Under the pieces are notes generated by a model. That model saw only the letters and a program-made list of their open reading frames with translations. It had not been told where the DNA came from and ran no database searches. A program made the translations under genes and the position numbers. 64,000 bases of DNA from Turritopsis dohrnii (taxonomy: Eukaryota > Cnidaria > Hydrozoa > Anthoathecata > Oceaniidae): contig BQMF02000142.1 of NCBI GenBank assembly GCA_027922465.2, positions 124,001 to 188,000 of the forward strand. The letters are read 5' to 3'. Shown in pieces: positions 21,601 through 30,836 of the stretch; within the stretch, counting starts at the first letter, position 1, and the number at the start of each line of letters is the position of its first letter.

Positions 21601-22411
21601 TGATCCAGTTCGATGTCCTCTGAACATGATTTTGGAATTTTTATCAGATGCATTTTCTGAAGGACTGGAGCATGCAACCATCGCAAACTATAGATCAGCA
21701 ATTTCTGCTTACCATATACCTATCCAGGGTTTCAAAATTGGAGATCATCCCAGGGTCTCTGCTCTCCTTAAGGGTGTGCATAATGAAAGACCTCCTCAAC
21801 CTAAGTATCACTGCATATGGGATGTTGAAATAGTGGTTAATTATTTGAAAGGTTTAGGCAATAACAACCAGTTAAGTGATGAGATGCTAACTAAAAAGTT
21901 GACAATGTTACTGGCCCTAACATCGGCAGCTAGAGCGCATGAAGTTTGCTATCTTAATATGAAACTTCTCGAAAGACACCACTCTGGGTATGTTTTCTCT
22001 TTTAACAAATTAACTAAAGTGGCTAAAGTCGGGAAACTAAGACCCCCTATCAAATTTCTTCATTTTCGGGAAGACCAAAATTTGTGTGTCTGCACTTGCA
22101 TTGACGATTATCTGAATAGATCACAGGATTGGAGAGGTCAGGAACCTCAGTTATTGTTGAGTTATCAAAAACCACATAAAGCTGTTTCTACTAAAACTGT
22201 TTCTCGTTGGATCACTAGTATCTTACAGAAGGCTGGAATCGATACTACTGTTTATAGTGGTCACTCAACTAGATCTGCTTCCAGCTCAAAAGCTAAACTT
22301 TGTGGTGTTTCTACCAAGGACATTTTAAAACAAGGTCATTGGTCAAATGATTCTGTTTTCCAAAAACGATACTCCAAGTTGGTTGTTGCGAACCCAGAAA
22401 ATACGTACTAA
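18604..22411 (+). CDS. Gag in frame with tyrosine recombinase, retroelement A
   Basis: One uninterrupted frame. The first part (to about 19490) is gag-like: acidic N-terminus, 'EYFDKYVKVKV', 'VPELDGYIKSLL', helical middle, then a basic RG-containing end (FRKGPLHSEGTRGRGKFF). From about 19490 to 21380 the frame overlaps RT in another phase and is Ser-rich, so that stretch may not be functional protein. From about 21380 it is a tyrosine recombinase: SAM-like N-domain ('TLSHYESSWRKWGSWC', 'ANYRSAISAYH'), catalytic Arg in 'SAARAHEV', H-x-x-R in 'GHSTRSAS', His in 'QGHWSND' and Tyr in 'QKRYSK'. All key residues are present. Copy B aligns across gag and recombinase, but its gag is in the RT frame instead. 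Confidence 0.8.
19476..21623 (+). CDS. Reverse transcriptase, RNase H and methyltransferase-like region, retroelement A
   Basis: The frame begins without an ATG (the first codon is TTG) in the phase after gag, so it needs a +1 shift or has been separated by an indel. RT motifs: 'RPVINLNNLNMY', motif A 'CKLDLKDAYFSVPL', 'CFGLGPAPRIFTKL', motif C 'LIIYLDDILVLA'. RNase H: 'VISSDASTQGWGAF' (Asp), 'LELKAAKLAIL' (Glu), 'LKMDNMTALVYL' (Asp), 'IEADQQSRS' (Asp). The end, 'DAFQTNWRHLQAYAFPPFSL', resembles the Dam-like domain recalled from DIRS elements. It lacks stops throughout and overlaps the recombinase frame. In copy B the equivalent frame is joined to gag. Confidence 0.85.
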   Translation: MPEEVCLFPLFPISKVELLASHQFPRVHPNVRSLFLTPIPQDLPAAGRLKHFVSNWGKLTQDPTILDIVQGYKIPFVCQPQQHFLPPMQLNKEEEDLIGTEVLEMLRKRAIQKVQGSKRQILSSIFIVPKKVGGSRPVINLNNLNMYIPYAHFKMESLSLLKELLQKGDHMCKLDLKDAYFSVPLHTLSQDKIRFIWEGNIYQFLCLCFGLGPAPRIFTKLMKIPISVMRKLNVRLIIYLDDILVLAQSIPDLYLARDTLIFLLQNLGFLINIKKSQLQAVQKIQFLGVEIDSVQMSLSLPQDKVSKIVTQCQKLLSVESISLRELTSLIGRLTSSAIAVLPAPLQYRALQRQQIWELSSGKNFESQISLSREVKMELNWWVHNLELSNGKALIQNSHQLVISSDASTQGWGAFCQGQRTGGPWSALERQNHINFLELKAAKLAILTFIKMFPTSKAIHLKMDNMTALVYLKKMGGTKNQKLSLLSKEIWELLIVKGITLTVEHLPGEMNIEADQQSRSVRDSSEWKLCPKVFRRICNVRGTPEIDLFASRHSHQVPRYMSWKHDPFSLGRDAFQTNWRHLQAYAFPPFSLIPRVLKKIREEKASLILVAPAWQTQAWYPQVLQLSVKNPLLIPKTRDLLVNPMKEVHPLVQCQNLQLVAWTLSGNSFLQKEYQRKLSDLSLLPVETAHFLITNRPGESGAAGVINGKLIQFDVL

Positions 22412-22670
22412 CACAATGTCTTAAAAGAAATTCGGCTTTGAAGAGAGGTCGTTGAAAGTATGACCTTCGGCTTACATAGCGAAGGGCGTAAACATATCCA
22501 GTATTAGAACGTGGAGGGCGGAAATTTCATGTGATGAAATTGAAGATTGTGCGAGGGCGCGGAGCGCCCGATGTGCAATCTAGATTTTATTAATGAAATT
22601 TCCGCCCGAAAACGTTCTAATACTGCCCTCCCACATCCAACCCAACGTAAATTGAATTCTTATCTTTCAG
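19488..22670 (+). promoter_or_regulatory. Predicted alternative intron joining gag to the RG exon (copy A)
   Basis: The donor G|GTATGT at 19487/19488 follows codons for ARR near the gag end. The acceptor 'cttatctttcag' ends at 22670. Both are phase 1, so joining gives ARRG-YRNDRARGRGTRGGY and a stop, removing RT and recombinase. The matching sites in copy B (G|GTAAGA at 33262/33261; acceptor before 23981) have the same phase and the same place relative to the protein. This is prediction from sequence; no transcript evidence is available here. Confidence 0.55.
22444..22540 (+). repeat. Right inverted terminal repeat of retroelement A
   Basis: Reverse complement of 18197-18293. It starts 33 bases after the recombinase stop. 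The neighbouring cassette contains a second, diverged version of this repeat in the same orientation (about 22870-22940). Confidence 0.88.
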
Positions 22671-23011
22671 GTTATCGTAATGACCGTGCTCGTGGGCGTG
22701 GTACGAGAGGAGGTTACTAATACTTGTACCTATAATAGTATAGAAAAGATACTTGGACGAAAGAGCCATTGACTTAATTCTATTGTCTCTTCATTGTTTC
22801 TCCCATATATTGTATAAGTGATTATTGCGACAGATTGAAGCTTAATAAAGTCAGACCAAGGAAACTTCAGAACAGTGTCGTTGAAAGTAAACCATCATCT
22901 TACATAGCGAATGGCGTAAACATATCCAGTATTAGAACGTTTTCGGGCGGAAATTTCATTAATAAAATCTAGATTGCACATCGGGCGCTCCGCGCCCTCG
23001 CACAGTCTTCA
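22541..23011 (+). repeat. 3' inverted-repeat cassette with RG exon, retroelement A
   Basis: Two 85-bp arms (22541-22625 and 22927-23011) are reverse complements with one visible mismatch. Each contains the hairpin GGGCGC-GGA-GCGCCC (or its complement) and the terminal-repeat word GAAATTTCCGCCC. Between them are an acceptor-bounded exon (22671-22720), an AATAAA at 22844 and a diverged right terminal repeat. Copy B has an equivalent cassette at 23650-24123 with different sequence but the same order, so this is a structural part of the element, not a chance insertion. Confidence 0.8.
22671..22720 (+). CDS. Terminal RG-rich exon of retroelement A
   Basis: After a strong acceptor (tatctttcag), phase 1 reading gives YRNDRARGRGTRGGY and TAA. 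RG/RGG tails bind RNA and are arginine-methylation targets, which suits a Gag nucleocapsid role; that role is inference. An AATAAA lies 124 bases after the stop. It has no ATG of its own and makes sense only as a spliced last exon. Confidence 0.5.
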
Positions 23012-23649
23012 ATTTTACGTCAGTCAGTATTGATGGTTCGCACGTTAACATTTGTCAGATTCTATTCTTATTTGATTTAAATGAAATATTTTTGAGTATA
23101 TTCTTATACAGGAACGTCAAGCAGAGAGAAGCAATTCGTATGATGTGATAATCAAGCCATTTTGTTTAATTTTCCCCTTCACGAATCGATGGATTCTGAC
23201 AGCGTTACCTCGGTTTCTCTTAAAAAACTCAAAATTCATGCGACTTCTGTCACACTTGTTTTAGAAGCACTCATCCACACGCTTGGCTTGCTTTGATTTT
23301 TATCTTCTTGAGACTCCTTTGATTTTGTCTAAAAAATTCTCATTTTTAAAAGCACTCATCCACAGGTGTTGGTTATAGGCCAACTTTGGGTGTTATCGTG
23401 ACTTTAATGCATTATTTATTGCTATCTTAAAATCTTTTTGTTTCCATTCTATGACAAAAATTGGATAATGGATAATTGGATAATGAATTGATGAATCAAA
23501 TTAACCAGCTCCATAACGTCCAAAGAATCTTCTCATCCTTCTATTCAGGAAGAGTTTAAAGGCACTTTTATTTTTTTTTACGCCGCCATTTTTTTAGATA
23601 TTCGAGTTTTATTTAACCGAATAAGGCATGACATTATTATGATGTCATT
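23012..23649. other. Spacer between the tail-to-tail retroelements
   Basis: About 640 bases separate the outer cassette arms of copies A and B. No gene is seen. 'aagcactcatccaca' occurs twice (about 23265 and 23348). It may be original host DNA or the remains of a third element. Confidence 0.4.
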
Positions 23650-24123
23650 TGAGGATTGTGCAAGGGCGCGAAGCGCCCGCAGTGCAATCCCGATTTTATA
23701 AATAAAATCGAAGCCAACGATCTAATACTGGTGTATACGCCCATTCACGCCTTTAGGATTAAAGTCATTCGAATACGAGCTCCGATTCATTTATATCTCT
23801 ACTTATAACTATTTACACAATAAATGAAATCCAAAGATTTAGTCAATTCGAGTTGAGGAAGTTCCACAATAATGAGACACTATATATAGTAATAAAGTTT
23901 CTTTCTTTGAAACGATTATACACATTCAACTACTGCTCCCACGTGCACGAAAACTACCAGTACCACCACGTGATCCACGACCTAAAATATAAGGTTAACT
24001 TTTGGTTTACTCTTGGTTGTAGAAGGGGTCTTGGTGGGTGGGCAGTATTAGATCGTTGGCTTCGATTTTATTTATAAGATCGGGATTGCACTGCGGGCGC
24101 TTCGCGCCCTTGCACAATCCTCA
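23650..24123 (-). repeat. 3' inverted-repeat cassette with RG exon, retroelement B
   Basis: Arms of 81 bp at 23650-23730 and 24043-24123 are reverse complements. Each carries the hairpin GGGCGC-GAA-GCGCCC (or its complement), with the same stem as copy A and one loop base changed. The interior holds the RG exon (23926-23981, minus) and a diverged terminal-repeat copy beside the far arm (23731-23775). The order is the mirror image of copy A, as expected for a minus-strand element. Confidence 0.8.
23926..23981 (-). CDS. Terminal RG-rich exon of retroelement B
   Basis: After the acceptor 'ttatattttag', phase 1 reading gives RGSRGGTGSFRARGSSS and TGA. With the donor at 33262/33261 the joined gag tail would read NSQRG-RGSRGGTGSF. 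No canonical AATAAA was found just downstream. The amino-acid sequence differs from exon A, but length, RG richness and phase agree. Confidence 0.5.
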
Positions 24124-24212
24124 ATTTCATTTCATAAAATCTCCGCCCGATCTAATACTGGTGTATACGCCCATTCACGCCTTCAGGCTGAAAGTCATTC
24201 TTCACGACCTCT
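24124..24212 (-). repeat. Right inverted terminal repeat of retroelement B
   Basis: Reverse complement of 34332-34420. It abuts the inner cassette arm, exactly as in copy A. Confidence 0.87.
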
Positions 24213-24741
24213 GTTCAAAGCGTAAAACTGAGGATTCGTATGCATCATTCTCTCTCACCCTCACATCTCTGTGATAATACTTTTCAAAAGCACTAACCGA
24301 CGACCAATGACCTCTTTTAACAATTTCTGCTATAGGAACCCCTTGACATTTTGCCTTTGATGAAGATGCAGACCTTGTAGAATGTGCCTTAAATGTTGAA
24401 GTATCTACGCCTGCCAGGGAAAGAATTTTTAAGATCCACCTAGAAACCGTACATGACTTTACATGCTTGTGAGGTTTAACTATACCTAACAACAAAAAAC
24501 TCTCACTCCCTCTCCATAATCTGGTTCTTTCCAAATAAATATCTATATAGTGACAGACACATAACTCTTTATTCTCCTTAAAATGGGAAAACTTTATAGG
24601 AGATCTCAACTTTCCTTTTCTTGCCGTTTTAGTTATCTCTCCGAAATGAAAAGTATAACCTGTATGATGTTTAATCAAGTACTTGGTGTCTAGAGAACAA
24701 ATTTCGTGTGCCCTGGCTATAGAGGTTAAAGCAAAAAGCAT
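24202..24741 (-). pseudogene. Tyrosine recombinase of retroelement B, C-terminal piece
   Basis: The frame carries the catalytic part: Arg in 'TSIARAHEI', H-x-x-R in 'AHSTRSAS', His in 'RGHWSSVS' and Tyr in 'FEKYYHRDV'. Its upstream part is at 30834-33125; the two pieces meet exactly at the ends of the inserted Academ-like element, sharing the ATG/CAT target duplication. The catalytic domain is therefore cut off from its N-terminal domain in this copy. Confidence 0.85.
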
Positions 24742-25488
24742 TAGTCAGAGCTCTGACGATTTTCACTTTAATAATTTTGAGCAAAAGGTCTGAGTAGTTC
24801 TTTTTGTAGTTTATGGGGTCTGGATACTAAAAAGTGATTTCTTACTAATTGGGTGCGGGACAATAACCCGTGGTGAGCCCATAAAGACACCAATTTTTGA
24901 AAGATCTTTAACAATGCTTGAGCAAGCTAGGTACTTATATTGAAGATAAAAACCAAATGTTTTTAGCTCCGTCATTACTTTTAAGAAACAATTTTTGGGG
25001 ACAGACTAATTTTAAGAAAAATTTTTTTTAGAATTATTTTATTAAAATATTTTAATATTGCTCTAGCCAGCCAAAAAAGTTTGTATTTTATGTTTTATTT
25101 ACATAGTTGCCACCTACGAGTAAGTTAAGAAAAGTTACCATGGGACAATAACATTTTAAGAAACTTTTTTCCACTCGTGATCTTTGTTAAAATATTTTAA
25201 CATTGCTTGAGCAAGCTCCATTTGGGGATTTTTTTGAAGTATTGTGTACATTAAGTTTCTGTAAGCAGTTTAAGAAAGAAATCTTTGGGACAAAATACTT
25301 TAAGAAATGATTAATCACGTAAAAGTATGATTTTGTTAAAATATTCTAACATTGGTAGAGCAAGCACAATTTTACGATTTTTTTAAGGTATTGTGTATAT
25401 TGACTATCTATAAGTGTTTTAAGAAAATAATCTTTTGGACAAAACAGTTTAAGAAACTGTAAATTACATGGGAATCTTCAGTTTCATA
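24742..25488. repeat. Left 747-bp TIR of the Academ-like transposon
   Basis: It contains at least four degenerate subrepeats of about 120 bp with the words 'TTTTAA-ATTG', 'AGCAAGC' (some in the palindrome GCTTGAGCAAGC), 'TTAAGAAA' and 'GGGACAA'. The outermost 14 bases, GTCAGAGCTCTGAC, are themselves palindromic. The repeated words may be arrayed transposase-binding sites. Confidence 0.88.
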
Positions 25489-26110
25489 TTGTCAAACTAT
25501 TTAGAAAACAATTACAATTTAGCCAGTAACTCTGTAATTCCCTAGATAAAATAAACATGACTAGTAAAAACTCAACTGGAAAAAGACTTCATAACAAGAA
25601 TCAAAGAAATGTCCATGTCAACATATATAAAGTAGAACATTCATAAAACTCATGAATCCAAGTAATCTGCAAAATATCTTACAGTAAGTATTACTCAGAT
25701 CAAGTGAACCCAAAGAGTTAGTAAAAGCTTTTCTAAATTATACTTTCTAAAGTAATATGAAAAAGGATAACAAGTCAGTTCCCATGGAAGAAACTGACGC
25801 GCTAAACATATAGATACAATATATTGTTTTCAATTTTCATGAAAGAAACAGATTCGTTAAACATATTTCTAGATTCAATAAATTGCTTTCGTATTACTTT
25901 CCATTTCCTAAGTAGCATAAGGCATAGTCAGTTTATTACTTATTACTTATGCTATAATGCTATATATGCTATAATGCTATAATGCTCAGTTAAGAAAAGA
26001 GTTTCAAGTGATTAAACAACATGAATATTAACTTGTGAAACAGAATTACCAAAAATTGTAAACTCTATAATGTTCAAGCAGTATGTATCAAACAAAAGTG
26101 TTTATTAAAT

Positions 26111-29100
26111 TTAATCATCCAAATCTGACATGTCGCTATCTTCACTACCATCATTGACATCACTTTCTTCATCGACAATCATTTCATCATCTGAATCTTC
26201 AAGTTGCTCTATTCTTTCCATTGCAGACGGGACTTGTTCACCTTTATACCACTCAAGATCTAAGAAATTACCATCTGAAAGTTTCCAACCATAATCTATT
26301 TCAGCAAAACCTTCAGCTGGATATGCTTGTGTTGCTGTTTTATACAATTTTGCTACAAACCAAGCTCTTTTAATCTGTTCAACTTGACGGCATGGTGGGA
26401 ATGTTTTTGGATCTACACTTTTAAGTGCATCCAGTGGGTTTCCAGACTTCTTAGGTTTACATTTTTTATGGAAGTGTAGACTTAAAACTTCATGTATATC
26501 TTTTTTTTTCTTATAACCATACATGTGACACACGAATTCTTCGATATCCTGAACAGTTTCAGGATCCAATTCTTTTTCTCCAAGATTTTTGAATGCAGCT
26601 GCAAACTTATCTTGGGTATTCATTATCGTCATTGGTTTTATCTTCCCCTTCCGGTAGAAAGATGGTAAGTAATCGATACCAGTAAATGCATAAATGCCTG
26701 GTAGAGAATCCAAATTCTTGATTTCTTGACTCACAGCTTTGATATCAATGAATTTACGTGAGTTGTTGTGATCCAGACCTGTGTCAAGCCATAATCTGTT
26801 TTCAAATTTTTCAGCATTGCACATTAAAATGACCAGAATATCAGTATCATTACCTATAAGCAATCAAGACATAAGGAAAGATGAATTCAATCTTGGAACC
26901 ATTTTCAAACACAATAACAAGATACCTTGTGTTGTTTGGCTTCCCTAGACTGCAAAAGATACATTATATTTTCGTTTCATTGTGGATTTTTATTGCAAGT
27001 ATAAAGAAACTCATATTTTATCATTTAACAAATTAATTCACCTCTAACGACAATGTTTCCAGGATCTGTTCTATCAGCATGAAGTGCATGAAAAGCGACC
27101 CTTGTGTCTGCTTCGAGATGGTTGCCATATAGTTCATGCACATCATCAACCTTCAGATGGCCATCAATAACAGAAAACTTTTGGCATTGATTGTCAATAG
27201 AACAATAAAAGATCTTGTTTCCAAGTATACATGCATAAACAGGATCCTGATATTCCTGTTGTAAAAACTTCAAAAGCTCCTTTTTAAATTCAGATATCTG
27301 TAACAAGCTGCTGATATCAGAAGGACACTTTTGCCTCGGACCAAACGAAAAAAATCGTTCAGTTTCTTCATTTCCTCTGTATTTCCTTTTAACATCTTTG
27401 ATTGATGGTGATTCATACACATCAAAACATACAACACGATATTCAGCCAATTTTAGCACATTCATTAGCATTGTTCTTGCAAATGCAGCAAAGGTTGGGC
27501 AACATTGTTGTGTTGTACTTTTGATCAATATGTTTCATGTAACATACTTGTTGCTCAATACTTCTAGGTTTTGCCAAGGAATTCCAACCAATCCACATTG
27601 GGATGTCAATACTTGATAAATTTACAATCATCAGCCATAGAACATCTAAATATTTAGCATTTGTGTAATCATCAGTTGGATATATAGACAATTGAAAGAA
27701 TTCAAAACGGGATTGCTTCGGCTTTTTCCAGTATGGTTCAAATTCTTCTGCAGCGGAACATTCACCAACTTTTCTGAATTCTTTTACTTTTCTTTTATTT
27801 CCAGCTGGCAATAAATCAGTTGGGTTAACATCAGAAATATTTTCGTTACCTTCAATGTTTTGATAACAAATACCGTAGGTATGGTGAATTGTATCAGCAC
27901 CTGAAGGTGTCTCCATGTTCACATCAAAATTATCCCATGCTGTACCAGTGCAAAGATCATGTTTTTTCACAATATGACTTGGAAGAATGCTGTTACTTTC
28001 AGAAATGGTGGCTTCCATTCCCATTTCTATTCTTCTCACGGTTTCACTGCTTGCACAGTGGCCAAATCTGTTCATTAAGGTGACAACTCTTCTACTTCCA
28101 GTCATGGACTTAATTGCTACAGCAAGGGATAGGTGTTTCCCAGGTAGTTGTTTGCCACCAGAGCACGCATAAACAGTCTTTCCTTTCTATCAGAATCATT
28201 TTCTGAATTAATCCCTGTGTACATAATCTTAAAAAAGTCTTTGACCTCTCCTGGAATCTCTACTTCACCATCAAGGATGTTTTGAACAGATAAGGGTTCT
28301 TCTAGTGGAGTTGGAACTGTCTCCAATATTTTTTTCCGAAGATATAATGCACAGTTCCAAATATTCTTTGAGTAATCCTCACATTCTTTCCTTTCTGCCA
28401 CATTGTAAGCATCTTCTATTTTGAGTTCTGGATTAAATGCTAGCTTCTTCTTGGTGCTGTCTGCTGCCAAAGTTAATTTGTTTTCAAAATGTTTTTCAAT
28501 TAATTTACAAAAATTTTGAAGACTGTATGAATTCAGAAGATTAATATCACCACCCGCTGCTTGAAAGAATGTTTTATATCGGAATAACAAAGAACTGACA
28601 TACTCAGCTGAGTTTTCTTCAATTATGTGCTTCTGTATGTATTCTTTGATATACAATAGACTCTGAGATTTCACATCTGTTGAATCACAAGGGTCTTTTT
28701 TGGCATTTCTTGATCGATTCAAATAATTTTTTCGACATGAGTGATGATACTTAATTTCTTTCGCTACAAAGTCTGGTCCATCTCCAAACCCGTAATTACC
28801 TATCTTCAAAAGTAATTGCTGATCACCCAATGCTGCTGCTGCTTTGCGAATAACTATTTCTGCATTATTGCTTTCACTTGTGCCCAAATTTTCCCATTTT
28901 CCCTTCACTTTCTTTCTTGGTTTGTCACAGAAGATGCAAATTGCAGGCGAACACCCAGTTGATGATGACTTTGGTAAAGTAAGTTTAGATCTGGTACTTC
29001 TTGTGGTAGACTCACGGTGATCTCTATTTTTCATCGATGAGGATGATGATGATGCTGATGTAAAGGCAGTAAAATTTTTATAACAGTTGGAATGATAGCC

Positions 29101-29600
29101 CTGGTTTGGCTCAAAAACTTCTGGTAATGCATTAAGAACATCTATTTACTAGACTTCAAAGATCTCAATCTTTCTTCTTTGACAGTCACAACCTTGTCCC
29201 ACTTGCACATGTTTTTTATAAACAGCTTAATTTCACCAGTTTCATTTCCTTCACCAACATGTAAGATGCAAATGTGAGCTGCTGAAATTGAAATATCATA
29301 ACTTTTCAACAGTACTTGTAATAATGATACACTAAAGCATGGCTTATTTCACAAATTTACCATTTTGATAAACTTTTTAGAATATAAAATTCATTTCAGA
29401 AAATCCAATTACTAGCAATTGACTTATCATATCTAGATGTAAATAGCTCAGCCAGTGCTTTTATTGTGGTTTTAACTTGTTTCAAACTCATTTATATTTC
29501 TACTTGTGTATATTATACCTGACTCCACTGATTCTGGTAAAGTGTCACTGTTACTTTCTATTAATGGACCTGTATTGTCATCAATATGCTTGTTTTCCAT
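26111..29600 (-). pseudogene. Academ-like transposase/nuclease gene, frameshifted
   Basis: Exon 1 (29600-29519, MENKHIDDNTGPL) joins in phase to an exon starting at 29281 (AAHICILHVGEG). A further intron runs 27041-26854, and the last exon is 26853-26111. Zinc-binding features: 'HSNCYKNF', 'CIFCDKPRKK' and 'YHHSCRKNY'. The C-terminal half carries 'EADTRVAFHALHA', 'GNDTDILVIL' and 'AFTGIDYLPSFYRKGK', acidic motifs in the order of PIN/XPG-like nucleases. The tail is very acidic. One-base frameshifts occur near 29150, 28185 and 27520, so no full protein can be made. The breaks may be mutations or assembly errors in A/T runs. Confidence 0.7.
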
Positions 29601-30089
29601 GCCTGAAAATTAAAATTAAACTACACAAATACAAAAGCAAAAGCAAATGACTTTTTTTCTAGGTGAACCTTATCACTTTTTACGAAAATTAATTAACAGG
29701 GAATACCTCGCTCTTGTTATTCTTGTAATGAGTCACTGTCTCTCTTTTCAATAGGCTCTATTCTAACTACCCAACTACAAATTCTATAATAGCTTCTTAC
29801 TTGCCTCATTTGCAGGATTCATAATGTTATCTATTTATTCCTATTATATATTTATCACTAGTAGAGAAAATCACAAATCAATTACAACTAGCTAAATTTT
29901 CAACTGCTATCTACAACATTTATATGTGTTATAACAGAAAACGTCAACTACTAAAGACATTCTATTGATCGTTCTAATCAAATTATCAAGCAATACAATA
30001 GCTTCAAACTTTCGTTGCATTTTTACCTGTAACGTTACTTTTTAGGCAATTTAACTAAAAAATAATATTACAAATCTCATAAAATTACG

Positions 30090-30836
30090 TATGAAACTGA
30101 AGATTCCCATGTAATTTACAGTTTCTTAAACTGTTTTGTCCAAAAGATTATTTTCTTAAAACACTTATAGATAGTCAATATACACAATACCTTAAAAAAA
30201 TCGTAAAATTGTGCTTGCTCTACCAATGTTAGAATATTTTAACAAAATCATACTTTTACGTGATTAATCATTTCTTAAAGTATTTTGTCCCAAAGATTTC
30301 TTTCTTAAACTGCTTACAGAAACTTAATGTACACAATACTTCAAAAAAATCCCCAAATGGAGCTTGCTCAAGCAATGTTAAAATATTTTAACAAAGATCA
30401 CGAGTGGAAAAAAGTTTCTTAAAATGTTATTGTCCCATGGTAACTTTTCTTAACTTACTCGTAGGTGGCAACTATGTAAATAAAACATAAAATACAAACT
30501 TTTTTGGCTGGCTAGAGCAATATTAAAATATTTTAATAAAATAATTCTAAAAAAAATTTTTCTTAAAATTAGTCTGTCCCCAAAAATTGTTTCTTAAAAG
30601 TAATGACGGAGCTAAAAACATTTGGTTTTTATCTTCAATATAAGTACCTAGCTTGCTCAAGCATTGTTAAAGATCTTTCAAAAATTGGTGTCTTTATGGG
30701 CTCACCACGGGTTATTGTCCCGCACCCAATTAGTAAGAAATCACTTTTTAGTATCCAGACCCCATAAACTACAAAAAGAACTACTCAGGCCTTTTGCTCA
30801 AAATTATTAAAGTGAAAATTGTCAGAGCTCTGACTA
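30090..30836. repeat. Right 747-bp TIR of the Academ-like transposon
   Basis: Reverse complement of 24742-25488 with only a few differences (for example G/A after the terminal palindrome and T/C about 35 bases further in). The pairing stops sharply at 'gtttcata' on the inner side. Confidence 0.88.

Larger units (their letters stand above)
18197..23011 (+). mobile_element. YR (DIRS-like) retrotransposon, copy A
   Basis: The 4.8-kb element has inverted terminal repeats of 97 bp (18197-18293 and 22444-22540). It then continues into a 3' cassette (22541-23011) whose 85-bp arms repeat the outer terminal-repeat sequence in inverted form, as the internal complementary region of DIRS elements does. 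Order: spliced gag, RT, RNase H, a methyltransferase-like region, tyrosine recombinase, right terminal repeat, cassette. No target duplication is expected, because integration by a tyrosine recombinase does not make one, and none is seen. Gag and recombinase share one frame and RT is in another. It lies tail to tail with copy B. Confidence 0.85.
24742..30836 (-). mobile_element. Academ-like DNA transposon inserted in retroelement B
   Basis: The element is 6,095 bp with 747-bp TIRs (24742-25488 and 30090-30836) starting TAGTCAGAGCTCTGAC, and has a 3-bp duplication CAT (24739-24741, 30837-30839). The TIRs look nearly identical; differences seen are single bases. The minus-strand gene has a Cys/His zinc-binding start and a PIN/XPG-like nuclease end, the combination recalled for the AcademX branch; 3-4 bp duplications are also recalled for Academ. 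The open frame is broken by three frameshifts. Confidence 0.78.

Noticed and set aside
24742..30836. The 747-bp inverted repeats as an assembly or segmental palindrome
   Set aside because: They end sharply, carry a 3-bp target duplication, enclose a transposase-type gene and precisely interrupt a recombinase frame.
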